NCBI RefSeq assembly: GCF_900112495.1
Contig: NZ_FOMA01000002.1
Span: 620,001 to 684,000 of the forward strand
Direction of reading: 5' to 3'
DNA from: Bacillus sp. OV322
Lineage (GTDB): Bacteria; Bacillota; Bacilli; Bacillales; DSM-1321
Length of the DNA: 64,000 nucleotides
In this document: one piece after another, positions 52,493 through 61,264 of the stretch
Layout: the number at the start of each line of letters is the position of its first letter
Numbering within the stretch: the stretch's first letter is position 1
Translations under genes and position numbers: made by a program
Notes under the pieces: model-generated
What the model was told of the DNA's origin: nothing
Seen by the model: only the letters and a program-made list of their open reading frames with translations
Database searches by the model: none

Positions 52493-52777
52493 GTGCAAAA
52501 AGGTATTGCGGGTTTTTATATGAGTGTGGCCGCCCTTTTAACCGGGTCTGCGCTATATGCGCTGGTCCGGCTGAAGTTCTCCCTGCCAATGCTGGTATAC
52601 GGAGCGATAGGGCTGGTTTTCTTGCTGCTTGCCTATCTTTCCTGTTTTTTATGCGTAACGGGAATCTTCAGGGAAAAAGATAGAAAAGGCAGATGGTTTT
52701 CTATAATTGGCGCCGGTATTTCAGGTGTTTTGGTGATAATGGTCATATACCTTATCATATTGGCTGGCCAGAAATAG
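52493..52777 (+). CDS. Small three-helix membrane protein
   Basis: 94 aa with three hydrophobic segments (about residues 3-24, 32-58 and 68-91) and a short charged loop EKDRKGRW. No family recognised. The start is a GTG with GGGGTG about 9 nt before it. Two hairpins follow the stop. Confidence 0.62.
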   Translation: MQKGIAGFYMSVAALLTGSALYALVRLKFSLPMLVYGAIGLVFLLLAYLSCFLCVTGIFREKDRKGRWFSIIGAGISGVLVIMVIYLIILAGQK

Positions 52778-52780
52778 CAA

Positions 52781-52850
52781 TTAGCCCCCTTAAAAGGGGG
52801 GCCAGGCTGCTTTTATATTCAGCCTCTCTTTTTAGAGGCTTCTTTTTTTT
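52781..52850 (+). terminator. Tandem hairpins after the small membrane gene
   Basis: GCCCCCTTAAAAGGGGGGC is followed by GCCTCTCTTTTTAGAGGC and a T-run. The second hairpin also forms the 3' coding end of the convergent 47-aa gene. Confidence 0.75.
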
Positions 52851-52962
52851 GTTTATGCTCGGTTAGAATTTTTTTGATTCTTCCCGCGTTGTTTTTTGAA
52901 TTGATCAGCCTGACCAAATCAGTCATATTCTCGGCTTCATAGTCTCTTCTGTTTTCGCTCAT
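52819..52962 (-). CDS. 47-aa charged protein, unknown
   Basis: MSENRRDYEAENMTDLVRLIN..., highly charged and helical, ending in a basic tail (KQKKEASKKRG). GGGAGGGA lies 4-5 nt before the ATG, a very strong site, and the frame is uninterrupted. I do not recognise the family. It is the kind of short gene that length cut-offs miss. Upstream (53031) is the DUF3006 gene on the same strand, 68 bp away. Confidence 0.65.
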   Translation of the reverse strand: MSENRRDYEAENMTDLVRLINSKNNAGRIKKILTEHKQKKEASKKRG

Positions 52963-53030
52963 CTAATCCCTCCCGGATGTATGCATCATGTAGTATTTCC
53001 ATACCCGGTAAGGCTGTTGATAAACATGAA

Positions 53031-53246
53031 TTATATGCCGCCAATGATTTCTTCCATTTCGAATTTCAGCTTTTCGGTTTCATTTTCAATAATCGTAATC
53101 ATCGTTCCGAAAATTTCTACAGAATCTCCAGGTTTCGCATTGGCTGGAAAAAGATTTTTTGGGATGCCTTCGGTTTCACCGTCTATTTCCACAATTCCGT
53201 AATCACCTTCAAAGCGGTTAATTAAGCCCTTTTTAAGTTCATCCAT
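53031..53246 (-). CDS. DUF3006 domain protein
   Basis: A 71-aa protein: KKGLINRFEGDYGIVEIDGETEGIPKNLFPANAKPGDSVEI is the DUF3006 beta-barrel-like core. The function is unknown; such genes often sit next to hydrolase or secreted protein genes in Firmicutes, but not here. AAGGAGGGTG precedes the ATG. Confidence 0.85.
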   Translation of the reverse strand: MDELKKGLINRFEGDYGIVEIDGETEGIPKNLFPANAKPGDSVEIFGTMITIIENETEKLKFEMEEIIGGI

Positions 53247-53451
53247 TTTTAATCACCCTCCTTTTTATATTAATGCTGGTATTCCCGCTTCATACTGGTT
53301 TGTAAACAATAATTTTTCTGCCATCGGGAGAAAATGAGATAAATTCTATCTATAAAACTAATATAGTGGCGTTTTTCAGAAACAAAGTGTAATGTTTTTA
53401 CATATAAAGTGATGGTTTTGGGTATATAGATATAACAATCTGGAGGATTCT

Positions 53452-54318
53452 ATGAAAAGTATAGAAAATATAGGAATAAGATTAAGCGCCGTAAAAGTCA
53501 AAATGGCTGAAAAGCTGGGCGCGGAATATGAAGGCTCACAAATTTCGGGGAATGATATGGTCAAAATCAGAAGCGAGCTTATCGGGATCCATGCCGAAGC
53601 ATTGTCAGGAGACCCGGGTACAGCCATTGATAAAATGAAAATAAAAGCAAAGGAAATTGGGGTGATACTCATTTCTTCCGGGTATACTCTTGAATCCGCA
53701 CTGGAAAACACGAAGAAGGCCCGACAAGCCTTTTGGGATTTTTTCGAGGAGGAAGTAAATCAGGAGCGGTTATCTGCAAGTGCGCTGCTTCAGGCAGCTT
53801 CCATTGTAGATCAAGTGCTTGATGCATCCATAATCAGCATTAGCGAATGCTATATTGCAAGCTTTAAGGAAAATGCAGCAGCAGCGGATGATGCGGCACT
53901 GCAAATTAAAGAGAATAAAATGTTAATAGAAGAACTTTCTGCTCCTGTTGTCCAGACTGTCTTAGAAGGCACACTGCTGGTCCCTTTCATTGGCAGGATT
54001 GATGCGTCCCGGATGGAAGCCATCCAGATGAATGTGCTCAGCAGCTGTTCTGAGAATAATGCTGAGTATATTATTCTAGACTTTTCCGGGCAGACGGAGG
54101 ATGTGGATGCCTTTACATTTCATCTTCTGGATCAGCTGGTGAAATCATTGAAATTGATAGGAACTGAACCGAGATTTGCAGGGTTTTCTCCTGGTGCGGC
54201 TAGAAAAATCGTAGAACAGGGTCTTGTTAATGATGTGAAAACATTTGGCAGCTTCAGGCAGGCAATGTATGATTTGTTTAGTGAAAAAGGGATATCCTTT
54301 GCTGAACTGGCCAAATAG
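53452..54318 (+). CDS. RsbR-like STAS protein
   Basis: 288 aa: a helical N-terminal sensor (about residues 1-150) and a C-terminal STAS domain (about 160-280) beginning EELSAPVVQTVLEGTLLVPFIGRID, the RsbR-family junction. RsbR proteins build stressosomes and control sigma-B through phosphorylated threonines. Against my recollection of RsbRA, the T171 position is Leu (a Thr lies one residue earlier) and the T205 position in VDT is Ala. GGAGG lies before the ATG. A related gene follows. Confidence 0.82.
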   Translation: MKSIENIGIRLSAVKVKMAEKLGAEYEGSQISGNDMVKIRSELIGIHAEALSGDPGTAIDKMKIKAKEIGVILISSGYTLESALENTKKARQAFWDFFEEEVNQERLSASALLQAASIVDQVLDASIISISECYIASFKENAAAADDAALQIKENKMLIEELSAPVVQTVLEGTLLVPFIGRIDASRMEAIQMNVLSSCSENNAEYIILDFSGQTEDVDAFTFHLLDQLVKSLKLIGTEPRFAGFSPGAARKIVEQGLVNDVKTFGSFRQAMYDLFSEKGISFAELAK

Positions 54319-54501
54319 GAGAATCGTCTTCAGGCACTCCTGACGCATTGATAGTAAGAAATAATGTTTTGCTTTTCTTTTTATTTGGGAAAAATAAAAG
54401 GGGAGTAAGGTATAAACTGCTTGATTAAGCTGGACATAAAGAAAGGAAAGCCGGGCAGCTTTTTCTCTCCTTGCTTTTGCTTTAATATTGGGGATGGTAG
54501 G

Positions 54502-55338
54502 ATGCAAAATAATAAGGAATTATATAACTTTTTATTGGATCGTTCAACGGATATTGCAGACCGGTGGATTGAAACATTTAATCATCATTTTGATTCATTG
54601 TTTACTTCGCCTGATTCAGTCAGGCTGGATGAACTGCGGGTGCAGAGCCAGCTGTTCATCATCCATTTGCATAAGGTCTTTTTAGTGGATAGAGGGCTGT
54701 TTTTTTCATCTTTGCAGGATTGGATTGAACAGGTGGCCAAGCATGGAAATAAGGATTCTTCGATTTCTGAGCTGGCATATCAGGTGAAAAAGCTCAGGGG
54801 AATATATTGGGAGGCCATTGGTGAATTCGTGGAAATGAATTCCGGCAGAATTTCCAATCAGGAAATTATGCTATGGAGCGATCTTGTATATATAGCTTTT
54901 GATGAAATTACCGAAGCGCTTTTAGGCTTTTTCCAGAAAGAGAGCTCCAATAAAATCGATGCGCAGAATACAATTATTTATTCTCTTACCGTACCAATCA
55001 TACCGATTTCTTCTGCGGCATATTTAATGCCGCTGTTCGGAGAAATGAATACGAAGAGGGCCAAGGTGATAAAAGAACATATTATCGCCCACTGCGCATC
55101 CAAAAAGGTCAGTCTGCTCTTCATTGATTTTTCAGGGTTAACCGATGCGGATGATTCTATGCAGCAAATTTTCCAGCTGTCTATTATGCTGGAAAAGATA
55201 AAAGTGGAAACAGCTTTTATAGGCATTAGCAAGCAAATAAAAGAGAAGATTGAAGAACTGGAAATAAACTTGGACAATATTGCTGTCTACTCCAGTTTGA
55301 CTGCCGCCTTAAAGAACTATCAGCTGGATGGTGAATAA
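54502..55338 (+). CDS. Second, divergent RsbR-like STAS protein
   Basis: 278 aa: a helical N-terminal domain (about 1-150, DIADRWIETFNHHFDSLF) and a C-terminal STAS domain (LMPLFGEMNTKRAKVIKEHIIAHC, LLFIDFSGLTDADDSMQQIF). The family is the same as the preceding gene, with low identity, so an old duplication or separate acquisition. The position matching RsbRA T171 is Tyr and that matching T205 is Ser. The ATG at 54502 is chosen since homologues begin near it; an in-frame TTG at 54421 lacks support. Confidence 0.75.
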   Translation: MQNNKELYNFLLDRSTDIADRWIETFNHHFDSLFTSPDSVRLDELRVQSQLFIIHLHKVFLVDRGLFFSSLQDWIEQVAKHGNKDSSISELAYQVKKLRGIYWEAIGEFVEMNSGRISNQEIMLWSDLVYIAFDEITEALLGFFQKESSNKIDAQNTIIYSLTVPIIPISSAAYLMPLFGEMNTKRAKVIKEHIIAHCASKKVSLLFIDFSGLTDADDSMQQIFQLSIMLEKIKVETAFIGISKQIKEKIEELEINLDNIAVYSSLTAALKNYQLDGE

Positions 55339-55342
55339 GCAG

Positions 55343-55376
55343 AAAAAGCAGGGACTTGATGTCTTTGCTTTTTTTT
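55343..55376 (+). terminator. Terminator of the RsbR-like pair
   Basis: An imperfect stem AAAGCAGGGAC...GTCTTTGCTTT followed by TTTTTT. Confidence 0.6.
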
Positions 55377-55573
55377 GATTTCAAAAAAACAGGATAGTAA
55401 AAATAGGAAATAAGAACGGTAACAGAGAATATAATAGACATGCGTCTGCAGTGAAGTCACGCAGCCCCATTTTGGCTGGCGGCCAGTTGAATGGATCGCT
55501 TAGGGCAATCTTCATTCAGGTTTAATCGCAGACGATAATGCGGGAATTTGAAAAGTGGAAAGAAGGGACTTAA

Positions 55574-57940
55574 ATGGCTGATACTGCTGTACCTCAGATA
55601 AAAACGAAGAAAAAGAGAGGAAAACGGCTTTTATGGGTACTGGGCATAGCGGCAGTGCTGCTGCTCGCCGCATTTGCCGGCGCGAATTTTTATCTCGCCC
55701 GTTCACTGCCTGTAACAAATGGAGAAATTGGGCTGCAGGGCCTTTTGGGGCCTGTAACTGTCGTTAGAGATTCAAGCGGTGTCCCGCATCTTAAAGCAAA
55801 AAATGAACATGATTTGTTTATGGCACAGGGCTACATACAGGCACAGGACAGATTGTTTCAAATGGATTTGAGCAGGAGGCAGGCTTCAGGCAGGCTGAGC
55901 GAGGTGATTGGCGACAAAACTGCAGAAAATGATAAGTTTTTCCGCACGCTGGGATTAAGAAGGGCTGCCGAATCATCTTATAAGCAATATTCCCCAAAAG
56001 GAAAGGAAGCTCTTCAATCCTTTTCAGAAGGAGTCAATGCTTATATTAAAGAACTGAAGAAAAACGGGAAATGGCCGGTTGAATTTAAGCTGCTTGGATA
56101 TAAGCCAGAACCCTGGACGCCTGCAGATTGCCTCACAATCGGAAAATATATGGCGTTTGATTTAGGCGGAAACTGGGAGGATCAGGCCTTTAGGCAATAT
56201 TTGCTCCAGACTTTCCCAAAGAATAAAGCATATGATCTTTTTCCTGGCTATCCAAGAAGCGCGCCCTATATAATCGGGAAATCAGAATTGAATATTGAAA
56301 AAAGCTTTGCACATGCAGTTACTCCATTCGAATACAACGGAAGCAATAACTGGGTAGTCAGCGGCCAAAAAACGGCATCCAAAAAACCTCTTCTTTCGGA
56401 TGATCCTCATCTGGGACTTGCAACTCCTTCAATATGGTATCAAATGCATCTGGAAGCCCCAAGTGTAAATGTAAGCGGTGTCATATTTGCGGGCGTTCCA
56501 GGAATAATCCTTGGGCATAATAAGAATATTGCCTGGGGAGTCACCAACACAGGCCCTGATGTCCAGGACCTGTATATAGAAAGAAGAAATCCGGTGCAAA
56601 AGAATGAATTTTACTATAAGGGGAAATGGGAAAAGGCATCTATTGTCAGCGAGCCAATAAAAGTAAAAAATAAAAAAACAATCGACTATAAGGTAACGGT
56701 GACACGGCATGGGCCAGTCATATCCGAATTTGCAGGCGAAAGCGGAAAGAATACGGTTCTGGCACTTAGATGGACCGCATTAGATCCTTCCTCTGAATTG
56801 GAAGCAGTCCTGAAAATGAATAAAGCGAAGGACTGGAACAGCTTTGAGGAGGCACTGCTGAAATTTGAGACACCGGCCCAAAACTTTGTATTTGCCTCAA
56901 AAGACGGGACAATAGCTTATAAGGCAAATGGAAAAATTCCCATCCGGAAAAAAGGAGACAGCATGCTTCCGGTTCCCGGCTGGACGGATGAGTATGAGTG
57001 GAAGGGTTATATTCCATTCGATGAACTGCCAAAAACGGTTAATCCAAGTGAAGGCTTCATTTCAACTGCTAACAATAAAGTGATTTCCGATGACTATCCG
57101 TATCATATCTCAAATAACTGGGCCCAGCCGTACAGGCAAATGCGCATACAGGAAGTGCTGAAAGCGAACGATCACCTGACTGTGAAGGATATGGAAAATC
57201 TGCAGATGGATCAAATGAATCTGCAGGCAAGGGAGTATGTTCCGCAATTTAGTCATGAACTTAAACATATTAAAAGCAGCAGGGATAAGCAGGCACTGGA
57301 GATTTTAAAAGATTGGAATTTTATAGACTCGAAGGATTCCCCTGCTCCGCTGATTTTTAACTTGTGGATGCAGAATATATCAGATGTGCTGCTGTCAAAG
57401 CAAATACCTGAAGATACGTTAAAGCTTTTTAAAGGCAAAAAACAGGCAGTAGATGAATTGCTGAGAAGAGGTCTTGAAGGAAAGCCGGGCCCATGGGTGA
57501 CGGAAGCGGGAGGATTGGAAAAAGTTTTGGAGCAGTCCCTTGAAAAGACAATAAAACAGGCTGGAAAACTGCAAGGGGAGAAAATGGAGGATTGGAAATG
57601 GGGAGACTATCATCAAATTCAATTTACCCATCCCCTCTCAAGTGTCGCTCCGCTGAATTTATTATTCAACAGGGAAGCTCCCATTCCTGTTGGGGGAAGC
57701 AGTGTCACTGTCCAGGCTGCTGCATTTACAGAGGAAGGAATAGTGAACCATGGGGGCTCCTGGCGATTTGTAATAGATCTTAGCCGCATGGACGAAGCCT
57801 ATCATCTTGTCGGGCCTGGACAATCAGGAAATGTAAAATCCAGATGGTATCATGACCAAATGGATGACTGGGCAAATGGAAGGTATCATAAGACAATTCT
57901 TAATAACCCTAAGGGGGATATTTTGACATTGAAACCATAG
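55574..57940 (+). CDS. Penicillin acylase family N-terminal nucleophile hydrolase
   Basis: A 788-aa membrane-anchored precursor: basic start and one helix (about residues 19-40), an alpha-chain region with QGYIQAQDRLFQMDLSRR, a linker, and a beta chain starting at the catalytic Ser257 in NGSNNWVVSGQ, where self-cleavage occurs. Later motifs are WGVTNTGPDVQDLY, RHGPVIS and PAQNFVFASKDG. Family members hydrolyse amide bonds of beta-lactams or acyl-homoserine lactones; the substrate here is unknown. AGAAGGGA precedes the ATG. Confidence 0.92.
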   Translation: MADTAVPQIKTKKKRGKRLLWVLGIAAVLLLAAFAGANFYLARSLPVTNGEIGLQGLLGPVTVVRDSSGVPHLKAKNEHDLFMAQGYIQAQDRLFQMDLSRRQASGRLSEVIGDKTAENDKFFRTLGLRRAAESSYKQYSPKGKEALQSFSEGVNAYIKELKKNGKWPVEFKLLGYKPEPWTPADCLTIGKYMAFDLGGNWEDQAFRQYLLQTFPKNKAYDLFPGYPRSAPYIIGKSELNIEKSFAHAVTPFEYNGSNNWVVSGQKTASKKPLLSDDPHLGLATPSIWYQMHLEAPSVNVSGVIFAGVPGIILGHNKNIAWGVTNTGPDVQDLYIERRNPVQKNEFYYKGKWEKASIVSEPIKVKNKKTIDYKVTVTRHGPVISEFAGESGKNTVLALRWTALDPSSELEAVLKMNKAKDWNSFEEALLKFETPAQNFVFASKDGTIAYKANGKIPIRKKGDSMLPVPGWTDEYEWKGYIPFDELPKTVNPSEGFISTANNKVISDDYPYHISNNWAQPYRQMRIQEVLKANDHLTVKDMENLQMDQMNLQAREYVPQFSHELKHIKSSRDKQALEILKDWNFIDSKDSPAPLIFNLWMQNISDVLLSKQIPEDTLKLFKGKKQAVDELLRRGLEGKPGPWVTEAGGLEKVLEQSLEKTIKQAGKLQGEKMEDWKWGDYHQIQFTHPLSSVAPLNLLFNREAPIPVGGSSVTVQAAAFTEEGIVNHGGSWRFVIDLSRMDEAYHLVGPGQSGNVKSRWYHDQMDDWANGRYHKTILNNPKGDILTLKP

Positions 57941-57945
57941 CATAA

Positions 57946-57981
57946 GGAAAGGGAAGGCACCATTTGGTGTCTTCCCTTTCC
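57946..57981 (+). terminator. Hairpin after the acylase gene
   Basis: GGAAAGGGAAG-GCACC and GGTG-TCTTCCCTTTCC form a long stem. There is no clear T-run, so terminator strength is uncertain. Confidence 0.6.
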
Positions 57982-58007
57982 CATGATGGAGTGCAGGCCA
58001 TTCTCGG

Positions 58008-58667
58008 CTATAGATATTTGCTGCCCTCGCGTATGCTTAACATGGCCAATGTATGGGTACTGATAAATTGTCTTACTGAGTCAGGTGCTGTTTTGGAATA
58101 CTCGCGCAGTGCCCATCCTATAGCTTTTTGAATGAAGAATTCCCTGCTGTTTGCATTTTGCAGAATATACCTGTAAAGCAGTTCTTCGTTTGTTTGATGT
58201 TTATATTTTAGCTGAAAAAGAATGGAAGTCCGCTTGCGCCAAAGATGATCGGAGGTGCTCCACTCATCTAGGTGCTCAGCAATCAGTTCCGGATAATGGA
58301 TAGCCAATTTTCCAACAGGCTTTGCTGCCAGCGCATCTACTGTATCCCACCAGGATTTTTCTGTAATAAGCTGTTCTAGAAGGGGGAAATGTTCTTTTGA
58401 CAGCACGTTCAGCTTTTTGCTGATATAGTCCAGTGCCGCATATTGATATTCACGCTCAGATTTTTCCCAAAGCTCAAGAACAAGCTCGGGAAGAAAGGGT
58501 TTCATTAATATTTCTGTTTCAGAGTAAAATTGTCTGGTTAGTTCGTTTCTCAGTGGAGTTTTAATTCCTAAAAAAGGGAACAGGTTTTTCATATATTTGC
58601 TCATCGGCACAGCCTGTTCTGTGTCGCGGTGCTGCTCGAACTGCTCCTGAAGCATCATTGTAAGCAT
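58008..58667 (-). CDS. DNA alkylation repair protein (AlkD-like HEAT-repeat glycosylase)
   Basis: 219 aa, all helical. PFLGIKTPLRNELTRQF, WWDTVDALAAKPVG and WRKRTSILFQLKY...FFIQKAIGWALREYSKTAP match the AlkD family, including the Trp, Asp and Arg residues that contact DNA. It removes N3/N7-alkylated purines. GGAGG lies 8 nt before the first ATG. A single-gene unit upstream of nothing obvious. Confidence 0.9.
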   Translation of the reverse strand: MLTMMLQEQFEQHRDTEQAVPMSKYMKNLFPFLGIKTPLRNELTRQFYSETEILMKPFLPELVLELWEKSEREYQYAALDYISKKLNVLSKEHFPLLEQLITEKSWWDTVDALAAKPVGKLAIHYPELIAEHLDEWSTSDHLWRKRTSILFQLKYKHQTNEELLYRYILQNANSREFFIQKAIGWALREYSKTAPDSVRQFISTHTLAMLSIREGSKYL

Positions 58668-58691
58668 TGTACCTGCCTCCCTTTCATAGTA

Positions 58692-59531
58692 TTAATATTT
58701 TCTGTACACATAAGGATCATCCGGCTTTGAGATTGTCTGGACGGACTTTACCTTAAGAATAGGGATTGTTTTTTTAAATGGCTGATAATATACGGTATCT
58801 AATTCACCTGTGACAGATAGCCAATCATCATTTTTGGTTTTTATGTTTTCAGGGAGATCGACCAGCATACCGAACACGCCCGAATCGGCAACACAATGTA
58901 TGATACCAAATCGGAACAGGAAGATCTGATTTTTTGCCACATCCTCAGCATGGTAGGCAAAACCAATCAGTTTAACGGTCTTGCCCGTGAAATCCCCAGG
59001 ATAATTATAGATGGTTTCAAGATCAGTCAGATAGTTGCTGTCATTCAATTCAAGCTTTTCCTTTTTATCAAGCTTTTTCAATGAACGGTCCATAAGGGTC
59101 TGATAATCGTCTGTCCCATAGTAAAGACTGGTATTGGGCTGGAGAAATTGATGCTGGCTGTACTGGTCTGTGTCATTATAGACAGGGAAATGGAATCCCT
59201 TTTTTGCGACGATATTTGAATCCATCGTTGCAACAGGAAGGAAAAGCCCTGTGAAAACTGGAATCAGAAATAATATATATGTCAGGTATTTCTTCCAGCC
59301 TTTGCTTTCATGGGTATGATCGCTGCCGCAATGACAATCATCACTGCACGTTTTTTTGTCATCTTCTTTTACATATAGATATAATCCGATCAAGGTGAAA
59401 ATAGCCAAAATGTAGATGGCTGTTTCCGAGATATAGGCATATTTCATGTTAATATATTTCGAAATATTTCCAGAGGCATGCAAATGCATGAATAAAAAAG
59501 TAAAGCCAATTAAGATAAGTAACCGAATCAT
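58692..59531 (-). CDS. ycgQ: TIGR03943 family permease subunit YcgQ
   Basis: 279 aa: three or so N-terminal helices with a Cys/His-rich loop (KKTCSDDCHCGSDHTHES) that looks metal-binding, then a soluble domain with GKTVKLIGFAYHAEDVAKNQIFLFRFGIIHCVADS. It matches YcgQ. The ATG at 59531 has CGAGGTG before it; an upstream start at 59573 would overlap ycgR. It lies 13 bp after ycgR on the same strand, an operon pair likely to handle a metal or small molecule. Confidence 0.87.
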   Translation of the reverse strand: MIRLLILIGFTFLFMHLHASGNISKYINMKYAYISETAIYILAIFTLIGLYLYVKEDDKKTCSDDCHCGSDHTHESKGWKKYLTYILFLIPVFTGLFLPVATMDSNIVAKKGFHFPVYNDTDQYSQHQFLQPNTSLYYGTDDYQTLMDRSLKKLDKKEKLELNDSNYLTDLETIYNYPGDFTGKTVKLIGFAYHAEDVAKNQIFLFRFGIIHCVADSGVFGMLVDLPENIKTKNDDWLSVTGELDTVYYQPFKKTIPILKVKSVQTISKPDDPYVYRKY

Positions 59532-59544
59532 AAAAAACACCTCG

Positions 59545-60414
59545 TTAAAATTTAAACAATAAAGTAAGGCCAAGGACTGAAAGGATGATGTACAGCGTCA
59601 GATAAAGGACAAATTTCACTTTGAAGGTGCCGAGAAGCATAATGGTATTTTTAATGTCGAGCATGGGACCGAACACAAGGAAGGCTACCAGCGAGCCTGT
59701 GGAGAAGGTGCTCCTGAATGAGCTGGCAACAAAGGCGTCCGCTTCAGAGCAAAGAGACAGCACATAGGCCATGGCCATCATGACCATGTTGCCGGATACC
59801 CGGCCCTGCCCAATATCAAGCAGTACAGATGTTTTAAGGAACGTCTGGACGGCTGCGGCAATCAGTGCCCCTATGATGAGGTATTTTCCTACCGAGAAAA
59901 ACTCTTCAATAGAGTGCTTGAGCATCGCCATAAGCTTAGACTTAAAGGTATCCATATGAACATGGGATACATGTTCATGTTTCAATTGGGGCTGTTTGAA
60001 TTGATAAGAAATAATAAGTCCGACAATCAATGCAACCAAAAAGGAAATGCCTCCGCGGTACAGCACCATTTTCCAGTTGTTTCCAAAGGCAATGAAGGTG
60101 GAAAAAAGGACGATGGGATTAATGACAGGACCTGTCAGCATAAAGCCGATCGCTGCATGAAGCGGCACTCCTTTGGATATTAAGCGTCTTGCAATCGGAA
60201 CAATGCCGCATTCGCATGCTGGAAACAGAGCTCCAAGCAGGGTGGATACAATAACAGATAAAATACGGTTTTTTGGTATGATTTTTGCAATCATTTCTTC
60301 GGTGACGAAAATCTGTATCACACCGGAAACTAAGACTCCCAATAAGATGAATGGCAGTGCTTCTATTAAAATACTGATAAAGATCGTGTTCATTTGCAGT
60401 AGTGACTGACTCAT
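59545..60414 (-). CDS. ycgR: Permease YcgR (DUF318/ArsP superfamily)
   Basis: 289 aa with eight or so helices: FISILIEALPFILLGVLVSGVIQIFV, GALFPACECGIVPIARRLISKGVPLHAAIGFMLTGPVINPIVL, and CSEADAFVASSF are the superfamily motifs, including the conserved CECG cysteines. A His-rich loop (KHEHVSHVHMD) supports metal interaction. Acts with YcgQ. The ATG at 60414 has GGAGG 10 nt before; an in-frame start at 60444 does not. Confidence 0.88.
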   Translation of the reverse strand: MSQSLLQMNTIFISILIEALPFILLGVLVSGVIQIFVTEEMIAKIIPKNRILSVIVSTLLGALFPACECGIVPIARRLISKGVPLHAAIGFMLTGPVINPIVLFSTFIAFGNNWKMVLYRGGISFLVALIVGLIISYQFKQPQLKHEHVSHVHMDTFKSKLMAMLKHSIEEFFSVGKYLIIGALIAAAVQTFLKTSVLLDIGQGRVSGNMVMMAMAYVLSLCSEADAFVASSFRSTFSTGSLVAFLVFGPMLDIKNTIMLLGTFKVKFVLYLTLYIILSVLGLTLLFKF

Positions 60415-60895
60415 ACGGGCCGTTCCTCCAAAACTTTTATTCATTATGCTCTGTTAAGCTCAGTTGTATATGAAGTAATAATGATGATTAGTTCGATAGG
60501 TGCAGACTGCGTGAAAGCGGGTTAAGGAAGACACGGCAGATGCAAGAGAAGAACTGCCTGGTGAAAGAGCGCCTTAAGCATAGATCAGCAGGCAGGTTTA
60601 ACAGAGCCATTCATTAAGATAGTAGAGAAGGAGCTGCCCTAAGTCAATTTTTCATTACTATGAGCAGATGGGCATCTTATCAGAATAGGGCTTTAGGATA
60701 GAGCCATTCCTCTTACAGGCATTAAGTAAAGGATGAGGGCAATACTCATGGTATACCTGCATATACCTTTTCCTGCTTCATGGCAGTTAAGATAGCGTCA
60801 AGACAGTGTTATTCGAAGGATCTGAAGCAGTGATGAGATGATTCCCTCCATGATGGAGGTTTCACTTAATAATTCACGGAGAGGGATGATGGAAT
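60415..60895. other. ycgR-HNH intergenic region
   Basis: 481 bp. I see only a small CCTCCATGATGGAGG hairpin (60846-60860) and short broken frames; it could be decayed sequence. No clear Zur or Fur box was found. Confidence 0.5.
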
Positions 60896-61174
60896 TTGAA
60901 CGGCAAGTGTGAATTATGCGGAAGGAATCATACAGAACTGACCATTCATCACTTAACACCAAGGGAAGAAGGGGGAAGCCATCTGCCAACGGCTTTATTG
61001 TGCAAACCCTGCCACAAACAAATACATGCTATGTATTCAAATAAAGAATTGGCTGTACGGATGTATACCATTGGATTACTGCAGGATGATGAGGAAATTA
61101 AAAAGTATATAAAATGGATCAGAAAGCAGCCTCCTCAAAAATTGGTCAAAACAAGAAAATCGAAGCAAAAATAA
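60896..61174 (+). CDS. Small HNH endonuclease-like protein
   Basis: 92 aa. An HNH nuclease fold: CELCGRNHTELTIHHLTPREEGGSH has the first zinc Cys pair and the catalytic His-His, and LLCKPCHKQIHAMYSNKEL the second Cys pair and final His. The C-terminus is basic. Small stand-alone HNH proteins of this type are common in Bacillus and mostly uncharacterised. The start is a TTG with GAGGGATGATGG before it. Confidence 0.85.
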   Translation: MNGKCELCGRNHTELTIHHLTPREEGGSHLPTALLCKPCHKQIHAMYSNKELAVRMYTIGLLQDDEEIKKYIKWIRKQPPQKLVKTRKSKQK

Positions 61175-61264
61175 TATTGGAAATATAAGGAAATAAAGGA
61201 TATCCATTTATTTAGCAGAATACCATTATATGCAAACAATGCTCACAATTAGGGGAGGATGAAA

